From: Nocardioides perillae
GTDB taxonomy: Bacteria > Actinomycetota > Actinomycetes > Propionibacteriales > Nocardioidaceae
DNA: 64,000 nucleotides
Direction of reading: 5' to 3'
NCBI RefSeq assembly: GCF_013409425.1
Contig: NZ_JACCAC010000001.1
Location: 1,364,001 to 1,428,000, forward strand
Positions 26,060 to 33,925 of the stretch are shown piece by piece. Each line of letters begins with the position of its first letter. Positions within the stretch are counted from its first letter, which is position 1. The notes beneath the pieces are model-generated. The model did no database searches. It saw only the letters and a list, made by a program, of their open reading frames with translations, and had not been told where the DNA came from. The position numbers and the translations under genes were made by a program.

Positions 26060-26650
26060 TCAGCCCGACGCCCCCGCTGCGCCCGCGGCCTCGATCGCGG
26101 CGGCCAGCTCTGCATAGGTCAAGCGATCCGTGAGCCGGTCAAGGGTGCTCAGACCGAGCGAGCGGCGGCCCTGTCCTTCGACCGCCATGCGTGACAGGAC
26201 GAAGAAGGTCCACTGGTCCACGTCGAGCGGGTCGTAGTCATCGTGACGGGTGGCGGTCTGCAGGCAGAAGACGTAGACGTCGGAGTTGAACGTGCGGGTG
26301 CCGGGGCGGGCGGCCTCGTCGCTCCAGTCCTCGGCCGACAGCCCGCCGAACCGGATGGTGGAGTGGACCTTCTGTGGCCACGACTGGAGGTAGGCACTGG
26401 ACTTGACCTCGACTCGGAGGCCCGACGGGGTGAGCACGTCGAACGAGTGCCAGTCGGGCTGATGCTCCGTGGCGCCGACCGCCCTTAGCACGAGCCACTC
26501 GGCCAGGAAACCCCGTGTCGTGTTCGACCGCAGGTCACGCACCGCATAGGCCCAGAAATCCCGAACGGTGGCGTCGAGGCCGATGAAGGGCTCGTCGCCG
26601 GTCAGCCGTGGCGGGGGAGGGGGCTCGTGGGGCCCCAGCGCGGCGGTCAC
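26060..26650 (-). CDS. PD-(D/E)XK-like nuclease domain protein
   Basis: 196 aa. The core contains FDVLTPSGLRVEVKSSAYLQSW (broken here as FDVLTPSG, then RVEVKSSAY), a D...(E)xK arrangement typical of PD-(D/E)XK nucleases, with an upstream helix TRGFLAEWLVLRAVGA carrying the conserved Glu. The C-terminal part (VYVFCLQTA, DVDQWTFFVLSRMAVE) matches the strand-helix tail of restriction-endonuclease-like proteins. GTG 26650 overlaps the end of the decayed EEP gene in a GTGA, so it was once translationally coupled to it. Convergent with the NERD-helicase gene, 39 bases away. A restriction-like or repair nuclease is plausible; specificity unknown. Confidence 0.7.
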   Translation of the reverse strand: MTAALGPHEPPPPPRLTGDEPFIGLDATVRDFWAYAVRDLRSNTTRGFLAEWLVLRAVGATEHQPDWHSFDVLTPSGLRVEVKSSAYLQSWPQKVHSTIRFGGLSAEDWSDEAARPGTRTFNSDVYVFCLQTATRHDDYDPLDVDQWTFFVLSRMAVEGQGRRSLGLSTLDRLTDRLTYAELAAAIEAAGAAGASG

Positions 26651-27161
26651 GGCGTCGAGCCTGGCAGGTCGACCTCCACGACGTAGGCGTCGTGGTCCGA
26701 CAACCTGCGTCCGCCCGCTTCGGCCACCACCCGGACAGCCCCGGCCACGGGCCACGCACGAGGAACCGCGATGTGGTCGATGCTCAAGAGCCCGGGGATC
26801 CGGTGCGCGAGCGGTGCCGTCGGCACGATCAGGTCCCACCGCTCCAGTGCCGCCAGCAGGTGGGACCTGCTGGCCTTGCTCCCGGCATGCTCCTTGGCCA
26901 CTCACGGCGTGGTTCCAGTCGCCGCCGAAGACGAATCCGCCCGCGGGCAGAGCTGCGACGAGCGTGTCAATGGTCTTCTCCGTCCGCGCCCCGTGGCCGC
27001 CCTCGCCCCACGGCTCTGCCCCACCGACGCCTCGCGGCCATGGTGTGGCGCCCGAGGTGTGCGCGGTGGCCCGGCACGTCGAGGCGCTCGCTGACCTCCG
27101 TCGTCAGCAGGACGTCGCACCTCAGCGATTCGAGCAAAGCGTTGCCGACAGCTGGGTCCGA
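26647..27161 (-). pseudogene. Decayed endonuclease/exonuclease/phosphatase family gene
   Basis: Three frames together spell an EEP fold. LLESLRCDVLLTTEVSERLD (about 27080-27150) gives way to TIDTLVAALPAGGFVFGGDW plus N (about 26935-26990), then, after another shift near 26901, to SKASRSHLLAALERWDL and the C-terminal IDHIAVPRAWPV...RLSDHDAYVVEVDL ending at 26647. The GDWN and SDHD motifs are the metal and catalytic elements of the family. At least two frameshifts are present and the 5' end is cut off at the adjacent serine hydrolase gene, so the product cannot be made. It preceded the PD-(D/E)XK-like gene in an operon. Confidence 0.72.
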
Positions 27162-28337
27162 TCAGAGCGCGGCGTACACCGCTTCCTCAAAGTCTCCGTA
27201 GAGCTTCCAGGCCTCGTGACGCGTGATGAAAGGCAGCGAGTTGGTGTAGATCGAGGCGCAGATGCCGGTCGTGCGGTCGATGAAGAAGTGGGTGTTGAAG
27301 AGCCCCGCCCACGACCCGGTGCCGGCGCGGCGGCGGCCAGGGATGTCGTGGCTGTTGAGCAGGAGTCCGTAGCCCCACTTGTTGCCGGGTCCGGCATACA
27401 TCGTGTCGGTGATCGGCGGGTCCGCGGTTGGGATCTCGGCGGGGAAGTCGAGGTCACCGATCTGGTTGGTGAAGGCGGCGTCGACCGTGGCTTCGTCCAG
27501 GATGCGCACGCCGTTGAGCTCGCCTCCTCGCAGGAGCGCCTGCTCGAAGCGGATGTAGTCGCGGGGGGTGGAGAAGAGGCCATGGCCGCCTGCCCACCAG
27601 TCGGGTTCGGGGTTGAGGATGTTGCCGGCCGACGCCCATGTGCCGTCCTCGCCCCTCACGTGGACGGTGACGGCGTTGTCCATCTGCGTCTGGTCCGGGT
27701 GGAACGTGGTGCTGCTCATGCCGAGCGGGCCCGCGATGCCCTCATCGATGACTGCGTCCAGCTTCTTGCCGGCGACGGCCTCCACGACGCGGCCGAGCCA
27801 GTCGGTGTTGATGCCGTACACGAACTCCTCCCCGGGGTGCGCCGTCATCGGCGCACCGAAGGCGGCCATCGACCCGGGTACGACGTTCGGGACGCCAGTC
27901 GCCGCTTCGTACTTCACGAGCCGGTCGTTCCAGAACCAGTACCCCAAGCCAGAGGTGTGCGTCACGAGGTGGTGAACCGTCGCCTTCGTGCGCGGCTCGA
28001 CCAGGATGGGCTCGTCCCCGTCGAACCCCTCGAGCACCTTGACGTCGGCGAAGTCCGGGACGTACTCCTCCACCGGAGCGTCGAAGTCGAGTTCGCCGCG
28101 TTCCTTCTGCTGCAGCGCAGCGACGGTGCAGACCATCTTGGTCATCGACATGATGCGGAAGTGGGTGGAGGTGCCGACCGGGTCATCAGACTCTCCGGCT
28201 ATGCGGATCCCGGCCCCGCCTTCGTAGAGGACGCCGTCGCGGTCGGCGACGATCGCGGCGACGTGCGGCACTGCACCGTCCGACACGGCGTCGGTGAGCA
28301 CGCGGTCGATCCCGGACCCGTCGATGTGTGTGGCCAT
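27162..28337 (-). CDS. Class C beta-lactamase-family serine hydrolase (esterase)
   Basis: 391 aa, ATG start with GAGGAGC upstream. The beta-lactamase/penicillin-binding fold is shown by SMTK (nucleophile Ser about 64 and Lys 67), HHLVTHTSGLGYWF, the YGIN motif (Tyr-x-Asn, about 168) and a GTGSWAGLFNTHFFID block in the KTG/HTG region, where WAG stands for the usual triad as in EstB-type esterases. No signal peptide, so cytoplasmic. Enzymes of this type hydrolyse esters or lactones rather than antibiotics in most cases. It is divergent from an esterase gene; the 201-base interval presumably holds both promoters. Substrate unknown. Confidence 0.85.
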   Translation of the reverse strand: MATHIDGSGIDRVLTDAVSDGAVPHVAAIVADRDGVLYEGGAGIRIAGESDDPVGTSTHFRIMSMTKMVCTVAALQQKERGELDFDAPVEEYVPDFADVKVLEGFDGDEPILVEPRTKATVHHLVTHTSGLGYWFWNDRLVKYEAATGVPNVVPGSMAAFGAPMTAHPGEEFVYGINTDWLGRVVEAVAGKKLDAVIDEGIAGPLGMSSTTFHPDQTQMDNAVTVHVRGEDGTWASAGNILNPEPDWWAGGHGLFSTPRDYIRFEQALLRGGELNGVRILDEATVDAAFTNQIGDLDFPAEIPTADPPITDTMYAGPGNKWGYGLLLNSHDIPGRRRAGTGSWAGLFNTHFFIDRTTGICASIYTNSLPFITRHEAWKLYGDFEEAVYAAL

Positions 28338-28538
28338 GGCTGCTCCTCAGAGTGCGGGGACGGTTTCTCCGTCCGGCTGCCGACCACCGTCTTGCAACCC
28401 GTGGCGAGTGGGAACCGACAAGACGTCTGAGTCGGAGGAGTGACGACCGCCACATGGCGGTGGCAGGCTGGCGATCCCGCCGATCTACTGAGGCGCCCGA
28501 ACTGCGATTCCCTGATTGCGCAAGATGTGGAGAGACCT

Positions 28539-29513
28539 GTGACAGCCGAGGTGCAGCCGGTCGCGCGCCCGCCGTTCGACGCCGAGCTGCGGGCCGGCCT
28601 GGCGGTGGTCGGCGGCATGTTCCCGCCGACGATCACGCCCGACCTCATCGACTTCATGCGCGTGTCGTACGCCGCCCCGCCCATCGAGGACCTCCTCCTC
28701 GCCAAGGGCATCGTCTGCACCGACGACGTGGTCGTCGCTCCGGACGGGCACGAGGTCGCCGTGTCGGTGCTGCGTCCCAAGGATGCGCCTGGTGAGCGCC
28801 CGGGGGTGGTGTACGCGCACTCGGGCGGGCTGATGTTCGGCGACCGCTTCAGCGGGATCGACCTGGTTCTCGACTGGGTGTCCGACTTCGGCGCGGTCCT
28901 CGTGACGGTGGAGTATCGGCTGGCACCTGAGCACCCGCACCCGTACCCCTTCGACGACATGTACGCCGCGCTCGAGGCCGCTGCCTCGCGTGCAGGGGAT
29001 TGGGGCTTGCGGCGTGACCGCCTCGTGGTCGCGGGAGCGAGCGCCGGAGGTGGGCTCGCAGCAGGCCTTGCGCTCGCAGCCCGCGACCGAAACGGACCGG
29101 TGCTACGGGGTCAGGTACTCGACTACCCGATGCTCGACGACCGCGGCAGCACGGCCTCGACCCATCAGTTCGACGGCATCGGCGTGTGGGACCGCGTCAG
29201 CAACGAGACCGGCTGGACTGCTCTGCTCGGCGACGCCCGCGGCACCGAGGCCGTGTCAGAGTACGCCGCCCCCGCCCGCGCAAGGGACCTCTCGGGCCTG
29301 CCTCCGGCATTCATCGACGTGGGTGCCGCCGAAATCTTCCGCGACGAGGCGATCGCCTACGCGGACGGGATCTGGCGTGCGGGCGGTGACGCGGAGCTGC
29401 ACGTGTGGTCGGGGGCCTTCCACGCATGCGACATCTTTGCCGCCCATACCTCCGTCGGCCGCGCCATGATCCGGGCCAGGAACGACTGGGTCGAGCGGAT
29501 CATCGCCGACTGA
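28539..29513 (+). CDS. Alpha/beta hydrolase, HSL (hormone-sensitive lipase) type
   Basis: 324 aa from GTG 28539, 4 bases after GGAGAG; an upstream in-frame start at 28440 adds 33 residues without conserved features. The oxyanion-hole motif is HSGGLMFG (His-Ser-Gly-Gly instead of HGGG, about 94-101). The nucleophile elbow is GASAGGG (Ser about 168). The acid and base fall in DVGAAEIFRDEA and GAFHACD. VEYRLAPEHPHPYPFDD is typical of the family. It likely hydrolyses short esters. The PucR-like regulator follows 37 bases downstream on the same strand and may control it. Confidence 0.86.
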   Translation: MTAEVQPVARPPFDAELRAGLAVVGGMFPPTITPDLIDFMRVSYAAPPIEDLLLAKGIVCTDDVVVAPDGHEVAVSVLRPKDAPGERPGVVYAHSGGLMFGDRFSGIDLVLDWVSDFGAVLVTVEYRLAPEHPHPYPFDDMYAALEAAASRAGDWGLRRDRLVVAGASAGGGLAAGLALAARDRNGPVLRGQVLDYPMLDDRGSTASTHQFDGIGVWDRVSNETGWTALLGDARGTEAVSEYAAPARARDLSGLPPAFIDVGAAEIFRDEAIAYADGIWRAGGDAELHVWSGAFHACDIFAAHTSVGRAMIRARNDWVERIIAD

Positions 29514-29550
29514 GAACCGGACTACGCTCGCTCGCAGAAGGAGGTCCGTC

Positions 29551-30597
29551 GTGCAGGAGCTGCTCGGCCGCATTGCCCGGCTCGACCCGAGCGCGAGCCT
29601 CGGGCTGCGCGTCATCGCCTGCTTCGACGAACTCATGGTCGGCAACGTCAACACGCGCGCGCTGCTTGCCGCTGCCGCATCGCTCGCTGGCTGCGTCGCC
29701 GGCTTCCACTCCGAGACGCCGGCAAGGACCGTGCGCATCGATCCCCGCGGCCACCACGCGGCCGACGTACGACCGGAGGTGGACCCGGCGTTCCAGCAGG
29801 ATGCGAGCGACGGACTGACAGTGTGGTTGGAGCGGAACGGGGAGCGGCAGCCCAACGACGCCATCGTGCTGGAGCGACTCGCCCTGGCGGTTCGCATGCG
29901 GCACGGCCGCGGGCGTGAGAGCGACCACCGGCGCGACCTGAGCCTGCTGCTCGATCCCGAGGTGGACGTGCAGGCACGCTGCGTTTCTGCGATCACCCTC
30001 GGACTGCGTCCGGGGACGCGCTACCGAGTGGTCTGTGCGCCCCTCTTCGCCGTGTGGCCCGAGCACCCCCAGGGCCCCGAGGACGTCGTTGCAACGCGTT
30101 TCGGTGCCATCCACGCGCTGGTCCTTCCGGCCAGTGCCCACGAGGTGGCCGCTGTACCCAGCGGGGTCGGCGTCGCCACCGAGGTGGAGGACCTCCACCA
30201 CTCCTTCCGCACAGCTCTCGTCGCGCTGCGGCTGTGCGATCCGCCGGCGGTCGGGTCGGTTCTGGCCGACGACTTCGGCGGACTGATCGGGCTGCTCGCC
30301 GACGCGCCGGACGGCTCCTTCCAGCCCGACGTCGCGCTGGTCGACGCAGTGATGGCCTACCCGTGGGGCGCGGAGACCTTGTCCTCGGTGGTCCGGTCGC
30401 ACTCGTTGCGGCAGGCCGCTCGCGAAGCCGGCGTGCACCACAGCACGATGCAGTCGCGCCTCGAGACCGTGAACGCGACTCTCGGGTTCGACCCGTTCGA
30501 GGGCTACGGGCGCACGCGCCTTGGCACGGCGTACCTCGTCTGGCGCCTGCGCCACTCGCGCGTCTTGGACCTGCCGGCGCCTATCGCCACACCTTGA
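29551..30597 (+). CDS. PucR/CdaR-like helix-turn-helix regulator
   Basis: 348 aa, GTG start after a strong GAAGGAGG. The N-terminal part is a sensor-like region without a clear family. Residues 290-345 form the PucR C-terminal HTH: VVRSHSLRQAAREAGVHHST followed by the recognition-helix region, then LVWRLRHSRVLDLP. PucR-type proteins regulate purine, amino acid or ester catabolism, often of the adjacent operon. The upstream esterase gene and the divergent serine hydrolase are the candidate targets. Confidence 0.72.
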   Translation: MQELLGRIARLDPSASLGLRVIACFDELMVGNVNTRALLAAAASLAGCVAGFHSETPARTVRIDPRGHHAADVRPEVDPAFQQDASDGLTVWLERNGERQPNDAIVLERLALAVRMRHGRGRESDHRRDLSLLLDPEVDVQARCVSAITLGLRPGTRYRVVCAPLFAVWPEHPQGPEDVVATRFGAIHALVLPASAHEVAAVPSGVGVATEVEDLHHSFRTALVALRLCDPPAVGSVLADDFGGLIGLLADAPDGSFQPDVALVDAVMAYPWGAETLSSVVRSHSLRQAAREAGVHHSTMQSRLETVNATLGFDPFEGYGRTRLGTAYLVWRLRHSRVLDLPAPIATP

Positions 30598-30639
30598 GGG
30601 TGTGACGGCCGATTCGACTACATCCGCGATCACACCCGC

Positions 30640-30975
30640 CGTCCATCGCGACCACCTCGACCGCGTCACGGAAGGCGTCGTCGCGGTCGGCGAGCCAGGT
30701 CTTGAACGCCGCCTTCGACCGGCCCTCGACCATGTCCAGCAGCCTTGCTGGGCCGGCGCCATCGCGGACCGGGGTCAGGGCGATGATCACGGTGACGTAC
30801 TTGTCGCCACGCCTGGTGTGGCGCCAGACGTGCTCATCGACGCCGATGACCTTCACGCCCTCAAACCGCGTGGGGTCGTTGATCAGCAGCCGCTTGCCTT
30901 CAGCCAAGCCCGCGTTGTTGGCGGTGTCCCACGCTACCCCGAGTCCCTCGGCGACACGGGCGACGGTGAGCTAGA
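30640..30975 (-). mobile_element. ISL3-family transposase remnant
   Basis: The minus strand reads VARVAEGLGVAWDTANNAGL, then KVIGVDEHVWRHTRRGDKYV and VRDGAGPARLLDMVEGRS, up to VEVVAMDGG, the start of the DDE core of ISL3-type transposases (first Asp in GVDEH, second in AMDG). A stop follows at 30973 on the N-terminal side, and homology ends abruptly near 30640, so both the N-terminal zinc-finger region and the C-terminal half are missing. No IS ends were found. The element is dead and marks past insertion or recombination. Confidence 0.78.
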
Positions 30976-30980
30976 GGAAT

Positions 30981-31015
30981 GGAGCTTGCTCGGCTTCGAC
31001 GCCGCCGCAAGCTCC
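30981..31015. repeat. 9-bp inverted repeat beside the transposase remnant
   Basis: GGAGCTTGC (30981-30989) and GCAAGCTCC (31007-31015) are perfect inverted copies separated by 17 bases. The stem-loop directly follows the transposase remnant. It could be a structured IS end or a terminator; no second copy was seen at the other side. Confidence 0.45.
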
Positions 31016-31151
31016 GGTGAAACGGTCGGTACTGGTCGGTCGTCCTCGGTCACCACCGGATGGCGGCGTCCCCCACGCTCGGCGTTTGCACAGGTCAGCG
31101 GCTCGTTCGCCCAGTGGGCGCATCAAGCGACAGACGCAAAGCCGACGTGAT

Positions 31152-31184
31152 CAGGTCGTCGGTTCGATTCCGACAGGCGGCTCC
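31152..31184 (+). tRNA. Partial tRNA: T-arm and 3' acceptor strand only
   Basis: GTCGG-TTCGATT-CCGAC is a perfect T-arm (31158-31174) followed by AGGCGGCTCC, the shape of an acceptor 3' strand. The sequence upstream does not fold into matching anticodon and D-arms, and no GCCGCC-type 5' acceptor strand was found at the correct distance. The 3' end of a tRNA without its 5' part is the usual trace of integration or excision at a tRNA attachment site. It is not a working tRNA. Confidence 0.55.
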
Positions 31185-31192
31185 GGCGAACA

Positions 31193-31224
31193 GCCCCTGA
31201 CCTGCGCAAACGCAGGGCAGGGGC
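31193..31224 (+). terminator. Hairpin after the tRNA fragment
   Basis: GCCCCTG pairs with CAGGGGC and CTGCG with CGCAG, around a small A-rich loop. It lies 9 bases after the tRNA 3' fragment and is probably the original tRNA terminator. From 31225 to 31441 no gene was seen. Confidence 0.6.
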
Positions 31225-31441
31225 GGTTCGGTCCTGGTGGTCGCGCGATGCGCTGGCCTCACGGCTCTGCCCGACACCGACGTCGCTCTCCTCTGCGACG
31301 GACCCCTCGCCGGCTGAGCGCTCGCGGCCGGCATCCTGTCCGTGTGCCGATAGGCCTCGCACCGCTCGGCAACGCAGCGTGGCGTTGCGTCGCGACCTGG
31401 CGACGGCTCGGCGGGGCGCGATCGTCTCGTGCGTTGGCGGA

Positions 31442-31753
31442 CTACGGGAGCTTGGACGCGAGGACGTCGGCCGCCAGGATCTCGGGTGCTGCGCCGAGGA
31501 GGTGCTGGTTGGCCGTCAGGGCTGCGACGATGGCGCCGTTGGCGTGGGCGTCGCGAGCGGCCTCGTCGGGGAATGCATCGAAGATCCAGAAGGTGTCGGC
31601 GTGGGTCCTGACCGCGAACCAGACAATCGTTCCTACCTCTTCGTTGGCGAGCGCGACAGCGCCGGCGAGCAGATCGGCGAGCGCGTCGTGCTGTCCATCG
31701 GCCGCGACGATCTTGGCGACGAAGGCATACGGAAGTGATGCGGGTGTGGACAT
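31442..31753 (-). CDS. Antibiotic biosynthesis monooxygenase (ABM/YgiN-like) domain protein
   Basis: 103 aa, ATG start with AGGAGAAC upstream. A single dimeric alpha-beta barrel (ferredoxin-like) ABM domain: YAFVAKIVAADGQHDALADLL, then VWFAVRTHADTFWIFDAFPD and a C-terminal HLLGAAPEILAAD. The family includes quinol monooxygenases and heme- or quinone-acting enzymes; small single-domain members often oxidise quinone-like compounds without cofactor. It is divergent from a GlxA-type regulator 108 bases away, which likely controls it. Confidence 0.82.
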   Translation of the reverse strand: MSTPASLPYAFVAKIVAADGQHDALADLLAGAVALANEEVGTIVWFAVRTHADTFWIFDAFPDEAARDAHANGAIVAALTANQHLLGAAPEILAADVLASKLP

Positions 31754-31861
31754 GAGGGGTTCTCCTAGGTGTCGAGCTTCCTTGGTGAAGCGAGATGAGC
31801 GTATGACGAGCAAGGGCATGTGAGAAGTGGCGTATACGGCAGTATTGCTATTGTTCGCGCC

Positions 31862-32803
31862 ATGCGTATCGGACTGATCGCGATCGACGGCTGCTTCGGT
31901 TCGGCTGTCGCGTCGGTCATCGACATCGTGCGGGTGGCCGACGGAGCCCGCGGCGATGTCGACCCGCGGATCGACCCGATCGAACTCGCCATCCTCGGAC
32001 CGAAACGGAGAGTGACCACGACGGCATCGATGACCCTGTCGGTGGACCACCCGCTGTCGGAGTCCGCAGAGTTCGACGTGGTCGTCGTCCCTGCGCTCGG
32101 AACCCTCACGGCCGCCGCTACCAACGACGCCCTCCAGAGCCGAGATGCTCGTTCGGTCATCGCCTCGCTCGGGCGCCTCGACGACGCGACCACCCGGATC
32201 GCCGCGGCGTGCACCGGCGTGTTCGCTGTCGCCGAGACCGGACGGATGCATCATCGGCGGGCGACGACCAGCTGGTTCCTGGGGCCGGAGTTCCTGAAGC
32301 GCTATCCGACCGTCGCCCTCGATCTCGACACCATGGTCGTGGTCGACGGGAACCTCGTCACCGCCGGCGCCGCGTTCGCCCACATCGACCTCGCGCTCTC
32401 ACTCGTGCGATCGATCAGCCCCGACCTGGCCCAACATGTCGCCAAGCTCCTCATCATCGACGAGCGTCCGTCGCAGGCGGCCTTCGTCGCCTACGAACAT
32501 CTCCGGCACGAGGACCCGATCGTCGTCGAGTTCGAACGCTTCGTGCGCGCCCGCCTGGACGAACCGTTCAACGTCGCCTTCGTCGCGCAGTCGCTCGGCA
32601 CCAGCCGGCGCACCCTCGAACGGCGAGTCCGTGCGGCGCTCAACCTCACTCCGCTCGGCTTCGTCCAACGGCTTCGCATCGAACGAGCTCGGCACCTCTC
32701 AGCAACCACGGACCTCACCTCCGCGGAGATCGCGCTACGGGTCGGCTACGCGAACGCCGAGACTCTGCGCTCCCTCCTGCGCAGGGAGCGACGCCGTTCC
32801 TGA
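31862..32803 (+). CDS. GlxA/AraC-family transcriptional regulator with DJ-1/PfpI domain
   Basis: 313 aa from ATG 31862. The N-terminal half is a DJ-1/PfpI-like domain (RIGLIAIDGCFGSAVASVID, FDVVVVPALG, AAACTGVFAVAETG with the nucleophile-elbow Cys), a ligand-sensing module in GlxA regulators. The C-terminal 100 residues are an AraC HTH pair: FNVAFVAQSLGTSRRTLERR and SAEIALRVGYANAETLRSLL. The AT-rich GTATACGGCAGTATT just upstream looks like promoter DNA. It is divergent from the ABM-type enzyme, its probable target. Confidence 0.88.
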   Translation: MRIGLIAIDGCFGSAVASVIDIVRVADGARGDVDPRIDPIELAILGPKRRVTTTASMTLSVDHPLSESAEFDVVVVPALGTLTAAATNDALQSRDARSVIASLGRLDDATTRIAAACTGVFAVAETGRMHHRRATTSWFLGPEFLKRYPTVALDLDTMVVVDGNLVTAGAAFAHIDLALSLVRSISPDLAQHVAKLLIIDERPSQAAFVAYEHLRHEDPIVVEFERFVRARLDEPFNVAFVAQSLGTSRRTLERRVRAALNLTPLGFVQRLRIERARHLSATTDLTSAEIALRVGYANAETLRSLLRRERRRS

Positions 32804-33250
32804 CCCATCGCCATGCCCCTAGCCGGTGTCCTAGTGCTCGACTGGAACCACCTCTCAGCACGTCGCGTCGACGCTCCTGCGTCGCCCTCGGACGACCCAC
32901 TCGACACGCCCGCAGCACAGGCCATGTGACGTGTCCCGGCTTCCCGGACGGTCGGGGTTGGGTGGCTGTGATGTCGCTGCGTTCTCGTCGAGGGGGTCAG
33001 CAGACTCGATCAGGGTCGATCGGGATGAGACGCGAAGGCGGTCAGGTCAGGGCGACCGAAGCCGGCCGGCGGGGTAGCGTCGGTCACGTCGAGGTCTTTC
33101 GGACGGATGGCGTAGGAACCTCGATCGTCGGGAGACCTCGACGTCTATCTGCGGACCGACGCGCCCGGCCGACCTACACCCTCATCTGGGAAGAGCCCGT
33201 ACGCCGCGCCCGACGGTGCTCCGCGGGTGCGCCGCGCTGGCGGCACTGCT
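32804..33250. other. 447-base stretch without a gene; holds a perfect 12-bp inverted repeat
   Basis: No reading frame here shows coding-like amino acid composition or recognisable homology on either strand. ACGTCGAGGTCT (33086-33097) and AGACCTCGACGT (33133-33144) are exact inverted copies with a 35-base spacer. Together they could form a long stem, a terminator for the minus-strand response regulator gene that ends at 33251, or an operator pair. Confidence 0.55.
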
Positions 33251-33925
33251 TCAGCGCCAGGCGTACCGACGCTCCGGGCGGCCCACCTCGCCGTACTTGA
33301 GCCGCACCTCGGCGCGGCCGAGGGTGACGAGGTGCTCGAGGTAGCGCCGGGCGCTGACGCGGGCGATGCCGACGACCTCGCCGGTCTCGGCGGCGGACAG
33401 GTCGGTGCCGGCGCCGCGGAGCGCCTCCTCGACCAGGCGGAGCGTCTCGGCGCTGAACCCCTTCGGCAGCCTGGCCGATGCCGTCGGCCCCGACGCGCCG
33501 CCGAAGACGCGGTCGACGTCGGCCTGATCGGCCTCCGCCTCGGCGACGGCGAGCTGGCCGTAGGCCTCCTGGTAGTGCACCAGCCGCTGGCGCAGGTCGT
33601 CGTAGGAGAACGGCTTGATCAGGTAGTGCACGATGCCGCCGCGCAGCGCCCGGCGCACCGTCTCGGCCTCACGGGCGGCGCTGATGACGATGACGTCGAC
33701 GTCGGGCTTGACCTCGCGCATCTGCTGCAGCAGGTCGAGGCCGAGCACGTCGGGGAGGTAGACGTCGAGCAGCACCAGGTCGGGCGCGAGCTCCTCGACG
33801 GCCACCAGCGCCTCGGCGGCGTTGTGCGCCACCCCCACCACCTCGAAGCCGGGCGTGCGCTCGACGAAGCCGCGGTGGATGCGCGCCACCATGAAGTCGT
33901 CGTCGACGACGAGCACCCGGATCAC
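33251..33925 (-). CDS. CitB/DpiA-type response regulator
   Basis: 224 aa from GTG 33925, overlapping the kinase stop in GTGA. Receiver domain about 1-120: VLVVDDDFMVARIH (acidic pocket), LVLLDVYLPD (phosphoacceptor Asp about 54), VIVISA and YLIKPFSYDDLRQRL (conserved Lys). The C-terminal domain (about 160-224, LPKGFSAETLRLVEEAL and VSARRYLEHL) is the winged HTH of CitB-type regulators. It works with the adjacent kinase and probably controls the divergent tctCBA transporter genes. Confidence 0.9.
   Translation of the reverse strand: MIRVLVVDDDFMVARIHRGFVERTPGFEVVGVAHNAAEALVAVEELAPDLVLLDVYLPDVLGLDLLQQMREVKPDVDVIVISAAREAETVRRALRGGIVHYLIKPFSYDDLRQRLVHYQEAYGQLAVAEAEADQADVDRVFGGASGPTASARLPKGFSAETLRLVEEALRGAGTDLSAAETGEVVGIARVSARRYLEHLVTLGRAEVRLKYGEVGRPERRYAWR

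Noticed and set aside
31080-31184. A complete tRNA gene
   Set aside because: Only the T-arm and 3' acceptor strand are convincing; anticodon and D-arms do not fold and no complementary 5' acceptor strand is at the right distance.
31095-31362. Small minus-strand frames containing CRNRTDDLITS or SESNRRPDHVG
   Set aside because: Such peptides are well-known false translations across tRNA 3' ends; they overlap the tRNA fragment.
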